A DNA stretch of 64,000 bases from Candidatus Saccharimonadota bacterium (GCA_015999875.1 JAECRG010000001.1:483330-547329), one strand, 5' to 3'; numbered from the stretch's first letter, positions 52,083 to 60,206 are shown. The notes: generated from the sequence alone by a model not told the origin. A program made the numbers and translations.

Positions 52083-52823
52083 ATGGTTGAAACTACAACG
52101 TACCAGGCGCACCGACAACAACTTTTACTAACGGGGACAACTGTGTTTAGCGCCATCGTCGCCGCTGTTATCGTATCGACAATCGTCGTATCACAAATTA
52201 TCCAAGGTCAACTTGCTAGCGCACTATCTTCGCAAGTTACTACCGGTGCACCAACAACTACTGTTGCCGGCACATGTGTTGACACAAGCGCAACTCCAGC
52301 GGTAGCAGGTAGCGAAAACGCAGCAGCGACCACAGTTGCAGCAGCCAGTTACTCAGCTAGCGCGGACTACATCGCCAAGCCTATCAATGGCGCGTGGGGA
52401 ATCAAAGATTCATTCAACAGCAATACAACTGTTAACAATAATACAACAACCACAACTAACAACAACGAGACCAACACAACTCGTATCAAAACTATCATCC
52501 GCGACAGTTTCAACAGCGGCTCATACAACGACAATCGTGACCAAAGTGATAATAGCCAAGTCAATGTGAGCGTCGATGGTAACACTCTTAACCTCAACTC
52601 AGGTAACACAAATCAGCAGAGCTGGACAAACAACCAGGCGTGGAACACTAATACCACTACAAACACTACGACTAATACCGACAACAGCAACAGCAGCGTG
52701 AACAATTCAGGTAACACTGCGACAGCTACAAACAACACTACGACTAACACAACAAATGTCGTAAACTCAGGTAACACTGCTAATCTTCTTAGCGGCAACA
52801 CCACAGCTGTTATTCTCCCTTAA
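52083..52823 (+). CDS. Asn/Thr-rich low-complexity surface protein
   Basis: A 246-residue protein. A single N-terminal membrane segment (about residues 20-40) is followed by a linker and then ~150 residues dominated by Asn, Thr and Ser. Short irregular repeats are seen (NTTTTNNNETNTT; TNTDNSNSSVNNSGNTATAT; NSGNTANLLSGNT). There is one CVDTSATP Cys. It looks like a disordered surface coat or adhesin stalk. No family is recognised. It sits alone between terminators. Confidence 0.7.
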   Translation: MVETTTYQAHRQQLLLTGTTVFSAIVAAVIVSTIVVSQIIQGQLASALSSQVTTGAPTTTVAGTCVDTSATPAVAGSENAAATTVAAASYSASADYIAKPINGAWGIKDSFNSNTTVNNNTTTTTNNNETNTTRIKTIIRDSFNSGSYNDNRDQSDNSQVNVSVDGNTLNLNSGNTNQQSWTNNQAWNTNTTTNTTTNTDNSNSSVNNSGNTATATNNTTTNTTNVVNSGNTANLLSGNTTAVILP

Positions 52824-52841
52824 TACGGAGTAAGATAACGA

Positions 52842-52873
52842 ATCAAACGACCGTCCTTGGGCGGTCGTTTGAT
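52842..52873 (+). terminator. Terminator of the Asn/Thr-rich gene
   Basis: ATCAAACGACCG (52842-52853) and CGGTCGTTTGAT (52862-52873) with an 8-nt loop. The following 140 nt up to 53012 shows no gene. Confidence 0.85.
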
Positions 52874-53012
52874 ATATCCTCTGAACATAAACCGTCCGGT
52901 GCCTTTAGTTCAACAGAAGCGCCAGGCACAACTTCTTATGGTCACTTGAATTTTTTCACATCCTCGCCCATGTTCTCTGAAGACAGCTCGAGCTGATAAA
53001 AAATAGAGCTAC

Positions 53013-53591
53013 CTAGAGCTTTTTTGCGCGACGAGTTACAAGCGGCCCGTATATCGTAAGCATCGCAAGTATCGAGAGAAGATGACCGACCGCCAGTAGT
53101 GTCATCTTTTGGCAATCAGGTATGAGTGTCTGCTGCACGGGCACAGTAGGGTCATAGAGCGGCACCACTGATACAAATTTACCCCGTTGTACTTTACTGA
53201 GCGCGCGTACCGATGATTCAGCTTGCAACATAGACTCGCGAAAGGCCGGATTGCGTGCGTATATCCGGGGCGCGACGTTGTCCGAACGAGTATTTTTTCC
53301 GCATAGAGTCATCGCACCAGCCACGACGTTCGTGTGCGTTGCATACACACTCAACGCCATGCTGCCACCAGCACTTTCACCCACTAACACTACCCGTTCG
53401 GATACAACCTCTGCAAGCATTTTCTCTACTCGCATGCGCTTGTCGACATACTCCTCATCACGAGTCCATTGCATCGGCACCATTGTCACTCGCACCCCAT
53501 ACAGTCGCCACAGCCACAGGCATGCACGCCTCAGTGGATCATAGCGATCACCAAGTCCGGGTACGTAAATTATATGTGTATGCCGCTTCAT
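53013..53591 (-). CDS. Small alpha/beta hydrolase
   Basis: A 192-residue protein. IIYVPGLGDRYDP is the oxyanion loop and VLVGESAGGSMAL the nucleophile elbow (Ser73). A late His in AVGHLLSI could complete the triad. There is no signal sequence. A final hydrophobic segment with a basic end (LVTRRAKKL) may touch the membrane. The substrate is unknown. Confidence 0.7.
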   Translation of the reverse strand: MKRHTHIIYVPGLGDRYDPLRRACLWLWRLYGVRVTMVPMQWTRDEEYVDKRMRVEKMLAEVVSERVVLVGESAGGSMALSVYATHTNVVAGAMTLCGKNTRSDNVAPRIYARNPAFRESMLQAESSVRALSKVQRGKFVSVVPLYDPTVPVQQTLIPDCQKMTLLAVGHLLSILAMLTIYGPLVTRRAKKL

Positions 53592-53618
53592 TACTTTTTA
53601 GCCTAATCTTTTTGCAAG

Positions 53619-53652
53619 CAAAAGCTGCCAGGCATCACACCCAGCAGCTTTC
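53619..53652 (-). terminator. Hairpin between csbD and the small hydrolase gene
   Basis: GAAAGCTGC and GCAGCTTT pair across a 15-nt loop on the minus strand. It probably limits read-through from csbD. Confidence 0.5.
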
Positions 53653-53670
53653 TATTCGCAAGAGGTAATA

Positions 53671-53889
53671 CTACCTCTTTTTTTCCTCGTCTTTATCGTT
53701 CAACCCGTCTCGCACAGTGTCAAGACCTTTATTCACTGCATCGCCGATATCGTCTTTTGCCTCTGCTATTTTGTCTTTTACGTCTCCGGCGAGCTGCTGC
53801 GCTTTGCCTTTAGCTTCCAGCTCTTGATCGCCAGTTACTTTTCCGGTTACCTCCTTAGCCTTGCCCGAGATGTCGTCTTTTAGACTCAT
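53671..53889 (-). CDS. CsbD-family stress-response protein
   Basis: A 72-residue hydrophilic protein. The family pattern is clear: MSLKDDISGKAKEVTGKVTG and LEAKGKAQQLAGDVKDK, then an acidic/basic end. CsbD-like proteins accumulate under stress and bind no known ligand. ATGACT-N17-TATAAT lies about 45 nt upstream and AAAGGA precedes the ATG. Confidence 0.9.
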   Translation of the reverse strand: MSLKDDISGKAKEVTGKVTGDQELEAKGKAQQLAGDVKDKIAEAKDDIGDAVNKGLDTVRDGLNDKDEEKKR

Positions 53890-54075
53890 ATCTTTTCCTT
53901 TCGCTTAGTTGGTCATGTATCTCTATTATACCATCCATCGCGCAGAGAGTCATGCCATCGTATATGCTCAAACTTCCTGGAAGACCTATATTTGCCCGAA
54001 GCTAGTAGTCACCACAAATGGCATTTCTGATCCAAAAACTAGATATTATCATCAATCAAACTAAGGAACAGGGAG

Positions 54076-54282
54076 TTACTTCTTTGTTTGCTTCGAAGTA
54101 GCGTTCGCATCAAGTCCTGCACCGATTGCTATACCGAGTGCGATACCTATCGCAATACCTATCACCATACTATCAAACAGTAACTGTCCGATTCCCGCAC
54201 CGACGCCAGCGCCTAGTGCAATTCCTATTGCGAGATACTGCTTGCTTGCCTCTTGCTTGTTGTCGTTGTGCTGTTTGTTCAT
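54076..54282 (-). CDS. Glycine-zipper membrane protein
   Basis: A 68-residue protein from the ATG at 54282. After a charged start it has two Gly/Ala/Ile-rich helices (IGIALGAGVGAGIGQLLF, IGIAIGIALGIAIGAGLD), the pattern of glycine-zipper proteins that pack tightly or oligomerise in membranes. TTGCAT-N17-TACCAT ends 6 nt before the ATG, so it appears leaderless. The gap 53890-54075 shows no gene. Confidence 0.65.
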   Translation of the reverse strand: MNKQHNDNKQEASKQYLAIGIALGAGVGAGIGQLLFDSMVIGIAIGIALGIAIGAGLDANATSKQTKK

Positions 54283-54457
54283 ACTTCTATGGTAGTACGT
54301 ATGTATACCAAATGCAAAAGCCACCGAATAATTTGCACAATCACACCCTTGCGCATTACACATGCTGCCTGCACAAGGAGACAAGCCCCTGAGCTACACA
54401 GACAACCCGGCATGTCAGTCTTGTCTATTGACTATGACGTAGTAAGCTAAGTGCAGT

Positions 54458-54808
54458 ATGATTATTATAATCGGCCTGCTTCTGTACTTCTTAACCATCA
54501 AATTCATGGCGTCAACACACGTCAAGCCACTCACGGCAAGTCTCATTGTTGTAATGACCTACTTTACAATATCTACATTTATTCAGAGTATTGTATTGGT
54601 TGGATACAACGTCCCGATATGGCAACTATTTGGATTGTTGCCGATGGCTACTTTGCTACTTCAGTTTGGGTTCGCCTATTTAGCTTTTTACAAGATGAAC
54701 CAGAGCGATAACTCATATATGTCATGGCTACTGTGGGGAGTGTTTGGCTGCCTCGGGATATTTATTGCTGCACCGTTTATCATCGTCAATCTTTTTAGCA
54801 GGTTCTAA
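54458..54808 (+). CDS. Four-helix membrane protein of unknown function
   Basis: A 116-residue, mostly hydrophobic protein with four predicted helices and few charges (FYKMNQSDNSY between helices 3 and 4). ATGs at 54458 and nearby are possible. A weak TTGTCT-N16-TAAGCT promoter lies upstream. No family is recognised. It converges on the 54821 gene. Confidence 0.55.
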   Translation: MIIIIGLLLYFLTIKFMASTHVKPLTASLIVVMTYFTISTFIQSIVLVGYNVPIWQLFGLLPMATLLLQFGFAYLAFYKMNQSDNSYMSWLLWGVFGCLGIFIAAPFIIVNLFSRF

Positions 54809-54820
54809 CATAATACCCGT

Positions 54821-56194
54821 CTACTCACTGTACGATGTGATATTACCAGGATTTTTACGTAAGTATGAGCGGAGTATTTTGTACGTATCAACATCAAAGC
54901 CATTCGTCAAACGCTCAAGCATCGGCTCAAACTCATGATGCATAATACCCTCTATCACCCACTGATCAATGATGAGCGACTTAAGATCGCTGATCTTCAC
55001 GGCAATCTTGGTTTGGAACGGCCATGCTTCAATCTTGGATCTGCCAAGCGCAAACTCTGCGCGCTCATTGTAATTAAAAGGTAGCTCTTCACCCCCGCAT
55101 GCACCTTTGCATAATCCTAGCTGATAGCGAAAACAGTAGCTCTTCGTCTTTTCTAGCCCCATAAGCTTGGGACATAGTTGATAGGTGCGCGTCAGGCTTT
55201 CGAGTGAGGCTTTTGCCTGTGCGCGGGTAGTGTAGACACCATAGATTTTGTCCAGGTCAGTAGCGTCAGATAGTTCACGGTTTTCGATAGCAATCGTCAG
55301 ATAACCATGGTCGTCGTACTTCTTGAGAAGCACAGACTGTGTTGCTTTGCGGCGCAATTGATGGTTGAATATCGGCTGGAGCTCCTTTACCTTGGCAGAT
55401 TCAAGTAGCAATGCTTCTACTTCGGTGTCTGTCTGCTCATACGAAATATTAAAGCTCCGCTGCGAGATTTTCATCTCTTTTGCCACCTTGGTGTCACTAG
55501 CAAAGTGCGACATCACTCTGGCGCGAATATTCACGCTCTTGCCCACGTACAGTGGCGCACCGTCTTCGGCTTCAAATATATAGATGCCGGGAGCAGTAGG
55601 GAGGTGGGCAAACTTACCTTCATCGAGATTTGGCGGTAATGTCTTGGTTTTCATCTGCAGTGCAGCATTTGCCAGAAACGCCTCATGCCCCTTCTCCACA
55701 ATAGCTAATTTGGCAAACTCGTAGATAGCACGGGCATCGTCATATGCCCTATGTCTATCCTCTACAGCTATACCATGCCGATTGATAATCTTTTCTAGAC
55801 TGTGACCCTTGTGCTCTGGGTACATCCCTCGCGACATACGCACTGTGCAAAAAAGCTTCGGCTTGTAATCATGGCCGAGCGCGGCAAAATGTGAGCGAAA
55901 AAACGAATAATCAAACCGTACGTTGTGCGCCACAAATATTGCCCCGTCGAGAATCTCCCGCAGCTCCTGTGCTATATCTTCGAAGTACGGTGCGCCTACA
56001 AGATCACTATTACGTATACCGGTGAGCTGTTCGATCCACACAGGCACACCAGTGCCTGGATTCACCAAGCTCTTATACTCTCGCACCACTTCACCGTCTT
56101 CTACGCGAATCAACCCAACCTCAATAATTCGGCCAGATGGGCCGTTTCCTCCATTTGTTTCTATATCTACAAAGACTGCCGGCTCAGAGAACAT
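54821..56194 (-). CDS. DEDDh exonuclease fused to a UvrC-type GIY-YIG nuclease
   Basis: A 457-residue protein. Residues 1-170 form a DnaQ-like 3'-5' exonuclease: FVDIETNG, FVAHNVRFDYSF and HRAYDDARAIYEF carry the DEDDh residues. Residues about 200-290 form a GIY-YIG nuclease: PGIYIFEAEDGAPLYVGKS and NIRARVMSHF, as in the N-terminus of UvrC/Cho. A C-terminal part resembles the UvrC cysteine-containing region (YCFRYQLGLCKGACGG). Such fusions are known in Actinobacteria and others as repair enzymes. TATAAT ends 7 nt before the ATG. Confidence 0.88.
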   Translation of the reverse strand: MFSEPAVFVDIETNGGNGPSGRIIEVGLIRVEDGEVVREYKSLVNPGTGVPVWIEQLTGIRNSDLVGAPYFEDIAQELREILDGAIFVAHNVRFDYSFFRSHFAALGHDYKPKLFCTVRMSRGMYPEHKGHSLEKIINRHGIAVEDRHRAYDDARAIYEFAKLAIVEKGHEAFLANAALQMKTKTLPPNLDEGKFAHLPTAPGIYIFEAEDGAPLYVGKSVNIRARVMSHFASDTKVAKEMKISQRSFNISYEQTDTEVEALLLESAKVKELQPIFNHQLRRKATQSVLLKKYDDHGYLTIAIENRELSDATDLDKIYGVYTTRAQAKASLESLTRTYQLCPKLMGLEKTKSYCFRYQLGLCKGACGGEELPFNYNERAEFALGRSKIEAWPFQTKIAVKISDLKSLIIDQWVIEGIMHHEFEPMLERLTNGFDVDTYKILRSYLRKNPGNITSYSE

Positions 56195-56263
56195 ACTTCT
56201 TATTATACGCTTGCCTGCTTTAACTTGTTTATGGTTTGGATCTGTTCACCGCTGAGATATCCT

Positions 56264-56295
56264 GGTGTGAAGGTCTAACCTAGACCCTTAACACC
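56264..56295 (+). promoter_or_regulatory. Leader hairpin of the pyrF-like gene
   Basis: GGTGT (56264-56268) with ACACC (56291-56295), and the inner AAGGTCT/AGACCcTT segment, fold into a long stem 20 nt before the ATG. AAAGGTGATG gives the ribosome-binding site downstream. A weak TTTGGA-N17-TATCCT promoter lies ahead of it. Confidence 0.4.
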
Positions 56296-56316
56296 CGTCA
56301 CGAGAAAGGTGATGCT

Positions 56317-57048
56317 ATGTCTGACCCGTACGAACGGATTATCTGGAGCGCCGATGTGCACGATGTACCGACATTGCTTGAGTGGCTAGACGAACTTCCG
56401 CGGCTGCGTTACGTCAAAATCGACCGTGCATTTGTCGACGCCAACGGCTGGGGCGTGTTCGCCGAGCTCGAGGAACGTGGCATCAAGGTTTTTGACGATG
56501 CCAAGATCATCGAAATTCCGAGCAAGCTCGAGCAGATCGCTCAGACTCACTGTCAGAAGGCTCAGCCGTGGATGCTTAACTGCATGGCCGGCGCCATCTC
56601 CAATGGCAATCACAGAGACAATAATCGTGAGCTCGACGGGCTCAAGCGTTTCGCCGACATGTGCCACATACACGACGTCGCTCCGTGCGCCGTCAGTGTT
56701 TTGACGTCGAAATCTCCGACTATTGTAAGTGAGGAGTTCGGTTGCGAAGAAGTACATGAAGCGGTGCTCTACTATACAGAGCACCTTGAGCGAGCTGGTT
56801 TCACCCACATGGTATGTTCGCCACCAGTCGCTGCCTGGCTCCAGATTTACAAGACCAATCTGAAACTGGTAACCCCAGGTGTGCGCCCTAGTGGCGCGCG
56901 CAAGGGTGACCAGAACCAGGTCGATACACCCGCAGGCGCTATCCAAAACGGCTCTAATTACTTGGTGATCGGTCGACCTATTACCGAAGGGCCAGGCACG
57001 CCAGCGGAAAATCTGGCTGCGATTGCCGAAGAAATCACCGTGCTTTAG
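56317..57048 (+). CDS. pyrF: Orotidine-5'-phosphate decarboxylase-like protein
   Basis: A 243-residue (beta/alpha)8 protein. IIWSADVHD gives the first-strand Asp, YVKID the Lys, and VFDDAKIIEIPSK corresponds to the family DxKxxDIPNT motif, but with Glu in place of the second Asp. The phosphate-binding end TPGVRPSGARKGDQNQV followed by NYLVIGRPITEG is excellent. The family decarboxylates OMP to UMP, the last step of de novo UMP synthesis. No other pyr gene is in the window, and the gene is notably GC-rich. It may be an acquired or specialised decarboxylase. Confidence 0.78.
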   Translation: MSDPYERIIWSADVHDVPTLLEWLDELPRLRYVKIDRAFVDANGWGVFAELEERGIKVFDDAKIIEIPSKLEQIAQTHCQKAQPWMLNCMAGAISNGNHRDNNRELDGLKRFADMCHIHDVAPCAVSVLTSKSPTIVSEEFGCEEVHEAVLYYTEHLERAGFTHMVCSPPVAAWLQIYKTNLKLVTPGVRPSGARKGDQNQVDTPAGAIQNGSNYLVIGRPITEGPGTPAENLAAIAEEITVL

Positions 57049-57080
57049 TCACTGATGCGAAGATTCTCGAAGATGGGTGG

Positions 57081-57105
57081 CCCGTTTGCAGAAACTGCGA
57101 ACGGG
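57081..57105 (+). terminator. Terminator of the pyrF-like gene
   Basis: CCCGTTTGCAG (57081-57091) and CTGCGAACGGG (57095-57105), a GC-rich stem with a 3-nt loop and one mismatch. Confidence 0.7.
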
Positions 57106-57126
57106 TTCACTCCATGAAATTATTCA

Positions 57127-57167
57127 CCAAGAAAAAACGACCACTCTATGTGATCGTTTTTTCTTGG
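57127..57167 (-). terminator. Terminator of tRNA-Met, stem includes the CCA end
   Basis: CCAAGAAAAAACGACCAC and its near-perfect complement (57150-57167) form a ~18-bp stem with a 5-nt loop. The outermost pairs are the encoded CCA of the tRNA, as at the tRNA-Lys gene. Confidence 0.8.
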
Positions 57168-57241
57168 TAGCAGCGACAAGAATTGAACTTGTGACCTCAG
57201 GCTTATGAGTCCTGCGCTCTAACCAACTGAGCTACGCTGCC
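57165..57241 (-). tRNA. tRNA with CAT anticodon (elongator Met; Ile2 not excluded)
   Basis: On the minus strand acceptor GGCAGCG pairs with CGCTGCT (one G-U). The D-arm is GCTC/GAGC, the anticodon loop CTCATAA (CAT) and the T-arm ACAAG-TTCAATT-CTTGT. CCA is encoded. The anticodon stem CAGGA/GCCTG has one A-G mismatch next to the loop. The three GC pairs of the initiator are absent. TilS in this window modifies a CAU-anticodon tRNA-Ile, so identity as Ile2 cannot be ruled out. Confidence 0.88.
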
Positions 57242-57434
57242 GCAAATACAAGAGTTATTGTAACAGATAGCCTATGGTTTTTCCAGACCTGTAGACAAAC
57301 GTATTACGCGACCCTCATAAGTCTCCGAGGGCTTCACCCTTTACGGGAAGTAGCTTGCGCCAGGCCATACGGAGCCGAATAGGCAAGCGAGAGATGCTAC
57401 TCATCGATCGCGTAGCTACACTGCGGCACAAATA

Positions 57435-57632
57435 CTATGCGGCAAGCTCAAAGCTATCTTGCAATAGGTCATCCAGTCCTTCACCAAGCATTTCATTAAC
57501 CAATGCGCTCTGACCAAGCTTCGCAGTGATAAATTCCAGACGACGACGACTCTCTAACCTGTCTGCTTCTACTAAATCTTTGACGTGAGTTAACTCACCG
57601 TTTTCTTGAACGGGTAAAGTTTCAAATGACAT
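57435..57632 (-). CDS. Small acidic protein of unknown function
   Basis: A 65-residue helical, acidic protein (ADRLESRRRLEFITAKLGQ; EMLGEGLDDLLQDSFELAA). AAAAAGGAAC precedes the ATG. TTGCAT-N17-TAATAT is at 57700-57672 on the minus strand. It has no recognised motif. The gap 57242-57434 has paired stretches (for example AGCCCTC ... GAGGGT) but nothing I can name. Confidence 0.6.
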   Translation of the reverse strand: MSFETLPVQENGELTHVKDLVEADRLESRRRLEFITAKLGQSALVNEMLGEGLDDLLQDSFELAA

Positions 57633-57780
57633 GTATGTTCCTTTTTGTTTTTGTTATGTTCTAATATACCTATATTAGCATAAACATAATAAAAATGCAA
57701 TACTTTAGAGTCACAATTTTGACTACTGTCGTACGCTTATGCTATAACTAGTCATGAGGCTTACTAAAAAATAGACATTT

Positions 57781-58509
57781 ATGACAGAAATAATAGCACT
57801 CTCGATCGTGTGCCTCGCAGCACTGATCCACGCTAGCTTCCAACTCAGTATCAGCACACTCACTCTCATGAGTGGGCATTCTATTGGAAATGGCCGATCG
57901 CACATGCGGCTCGTCACTCTGCTCGGTGGCTTTGTGGCTGGCGCCACAACCATGACAATCCTGTTAGTCTGCGCCCTTGGCCTACTACTAAGTTATCTCA
58001 TCGTCGGAGAACAAGTACCCCAGGTACTTTGGGCTGCGGGCTGCGGGCTACTATTCGGCGTAGGTATAGCCGTCTGGCTGTTTTACTATCGACGTGGCAA
58101 GGGTACTATGTTGTGGCTCCCGCGCCAGACGGCAGAGTTTCTCGCGGAGCGTAGCAAAAAGACCAAAAACACCGGCGAGGCATTTGCACTCGGACTAGCT
58201 AGTGTCTTCGGCGAGCTGCTGTTTATCATCGCCCCGCTCATGGTAGCTGTGCTCAGTATCGTCACACTCACACCTGACATGCAGCTACTTGGTATCGTAC
58301 TCTATGTAGCCATCTCCATGATTTCACTACTAGCTGTGGCTGCACTCGTAAGCGGCGGGCACAAACTTAGCGATATTCAGCGCTGGCGGGAAGCAAACAA
58401 AAACTTCCTGCAGTTCGCTGCGGGCACGGCGCTGTTTGTGCTAGGCTTTTACCTTTACGTAAACGAAGTACTTGTCACACCAGTATCCACGATTGGAAGC
58501 ATGTTGTGA
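57781..58509 (+). CDS. Polytopic membrane protein of the flavoprotein operon
   Basis: A 242-residue protein with about six helices, split by a charged loop (YYRRGKGTMLWLPRQTAEFL). A Gly-rich GGFVAGATTMTILL helix resembles those in LysE/DsbD-type transporters, but the family is not certain. The promoter TTGACT-N18-TATAAC lies upstream, and a six-codon frame (MRLTKK) starts at 57754 in the leader. The gene ends in GTGA overlapping the next start, so it is coupled to the ATP-cone gene. Confidence 0.65.
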   Translation: MTEIIALSIVCLAALIHASFQLSISTLTLMSGHSIGNGRSHMRLVTLLGGFVAGATTMTILLVCALGLLLSYLIVGEQVPQVLWAAGCGLLFGVGIAVWLFYYRRGKGTMLWLPRQTAEFLAERSKKTKNTGEAFALGLASVFGELLFIIAPLMVAVLSIVTLTPDMQLLGIVLYVAISMISLLAVAALVSGGHKLSDIQRWREANKNFLQFAAGTALFVLGFYLYVNEVLVTPVSTIGSML

Positions 58510-58793
58510 GCGGCAAGGTAATAGATATCGTCAAGTCAGGCGGCAAACGTCCCACTGAGACGTTTGACCGCGTCAAACTACACCACAGCATCAAAGCTGC
58601 GTGTCTCAGCGAACGGAGCCATGACGGTGCTGCAGACAGTACTGCCGAGAAGGTGTGCGATGCTGTGATAGCTTGGCTCGAAGAGCGTCCAGAAGTGACT
58701 AGCCACGATATTCGCCGCATAGCCAGCCGTCATCTGACCCGCCACAATCCTGGGGCAGCCTACATATATGAACATCATAGGTTTACAATCTAA
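58506..58793 (+). CDS. ATP-cone domain protein
   Basis: A 95-residue protein, GTG start. IVKSGGKRPTETFDRVKLHH, SIKAACLSERSHDGAADSTA and ASRHLTRHNPGAAYIYEHHR are an almost bare ATP-cone, the nucleotide-sensing module of NrdR and class I ribonucleotide reductases. A free-standing ATP-cone beside a flavoprotein is unusual. It may sense dATP/ATP for the two neighbours. Confidence 0.8.
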   Translation: MSGKVIDIVKSGGKRPTETFDRVKLHHSIKAACLSERSHDGAADSTAEKVCDAVIAWLEERPEVTSHDIRRIASRHLTRHNPGAAYIYEHHRFTI

Positions 58794-58808
58794 AAAGGGG
58801 ACATACAT

Positions 58809-60188
58809 ATGGCCAAAAAACCAAAATTCGATTTCGATCTCATAGTCATAGGCACTGGTGCAGGCGGCAGCGCCGCAGCCACGATCGCTGCACGTGAGGG
58901 CAAACGTGTTGCCGTAGTAGAAGCAGATACGTTCGGCGGTGATTCACCAAACTGGAGCGACGTGCCCACAAAAGCCCTACTCCATGCAGCGCAACTCTAC
59001 GACGAAGCACGTCACGGTGCTCGCTTTGGCCTACGTTCAAGTGCGATGAGCTACAACTACCCAAGCATTCGCGCCTGGAAAGAGCTTGCCGTCAAACGCA
59101 CGGGCGCAGGTGGTAACCGCAAATACTACGAAAACGAAGGCATCGCTACCTTCCACGGACGTGCACACTTCCTCTCACCAAACGAGATCAGTGTCAATCG
59201 CCGACATATCTCTGGTGAATTCTTTCTCCTCGCAACAGGTTCGACCTGGACCCTCCCCGACATCCAAGGGCTAGATCTAATCAACTACCTCACCCCTCGC
59301 ACTATTCTTGAGGCTATTCGCCCGCCTAAAACCCTCTATATCATCGGCGGAGGCTCTATAGGCGTAGAAATCGCGCAGCTCATGGCTATCTTCGGTACCA
59401 AGGTGTATATCGCTGATATCGCGAGCCGTATACTGCCACACGAAGACGAAGATGTAGGCAAGCTCATGGAGCAGCTACTTTCGACCCAAAAAGGCGTGAC
59501 TGTTTTGACACAGACTCGTACACTTGCTGTAGAAAAAGAAAATATCGCCAAACGCGTCACCTACACTCGCGGTGGCGTAGAGCACTCTATACGAGTAGAT
59601 GAAGTACTCGTAGCTGCTGGCCGCGTACCCGCAGTAGACCTAGGCCTCGAAAACGCTGGTGTCGAGTATACCCCGAAAGGTGTCGAGGTAAATGAACACT
59701 TGCAAACATCCGCCAAGCACATCTACGCTGCGGGCGATATACTTGGTCGGTCAAATAGCTTTACGCATACAGCCTTACTCGAAAGCCGTATCGCAGCTCA
59801 CAACATACTCCAGAAAAACAAAGCCGCTCCAGACTACACCGCCTCACCTCGCCTCACTTTCACATTCCCAGGTATCGCCTCTGTCGGTTTGTCCGAAAAC
59901 GAATGTATCAAGCGTGACCTACAGGTCAAAGTAGGCCTCAGCCCGCTCAATATCATCGCTCGTAGCAACACCAGCGATTTTCGAGACGGCTTCGTGAAGA
60001 TTATTGCCGACAAGCGCGGTACCGTACTGGGCGCAACCGTCGTCGCACCACATGCCGCCGAGATAATCCACGAACTTGCCCTAGCCGTTCGCTATGAGCT
60101 CACAGCCGCAGAAGTTGCCAATACACCTCATGCGTTCCTCAGCTGGAGCGAAGCTGTGCGTGTTGCCGCTTCACGGATTCAGGTCTAG
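58809..60188 (+). CDS. FAD-dependent pyridine-nucleotide oxidoreductase lacking the redox-active disulfide
   Basis: A 459-residue protein with the overall fold of dihydrolipoamide dehydrogenase and mercuric reductase. It has an FAD-binding LIVIGTGAGGSAAATIAAREG, NAD(P)-binding LYIIGGGSIGVEIAQLMAIFG, FAD AAGDILGRS and a dimer domain. Where the family has CxxxxC (GGTCxNxGCxPxK), this protein has GGDSPNWSDVPTK, so both cysteines are replaced. The C-terminal His (NTPHAFLSWSEA) is partly kept. It therefore cannot use a disulfide relay and may be an NAD(P)H oxidase, quinone or metal reductase. AAAGGGG precedes the ATG. Confidence 0.85.
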   Translation: MAKKPKFDFDLIVIGTGAGGSAAATIAAREGKRVAVVEADTFGGDSPNWSDVPTKALLHAAQLYDEARHGARFGLRSSAMSYNYPSIRAWKELAVKRTGAGGNRKYYENEGIATFHGRAHFLSPNEISVNRRHISGEFFLLATGSTWTLPDIQGLDLINYLTPRTILEAIRPPKTLYIIGGGSIGVEIAQLMAIFGTKVYIADIASRILPHEDEDVGKLMEQLLSTQKGVTVLTQTRTLAVEKENIAKRVTYTRGGVEHSIRVDEVLVAAGRVPAVDLGLENAGVEYTPKGVEVNEHLQTSAKHIYAAGDILGRSNSFTHTALLESRIAAHNILQKNKAAPDYTASPRLTFTFPGIASVGLSENECIKRDLQVKVGLSPLNIIARSNTSDFRDGFVKIIADKRGTVLGATVVAPHAAEIIHELALAVRYELTAAEVANTPHAFLSWSEAVRVAASRIQV

Positions 60189-60206
60189 CTTCAACAGTAC
60201 TGACAC

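Noticed and set aside
52430-52800. A repeat array in the Asn/Thr-rich gene, considered as CRISPR
   Set aside because: Repeats are codon-level AAC/ACT low complexity in a continuous reading frame, with no spacer structure and no cas genes.
54451-54711. An alternative frame at the start of the 54458 gene
   Set aside because: It overlaps the four-helix protein in another frame and lacks hydrophobic or other structure.
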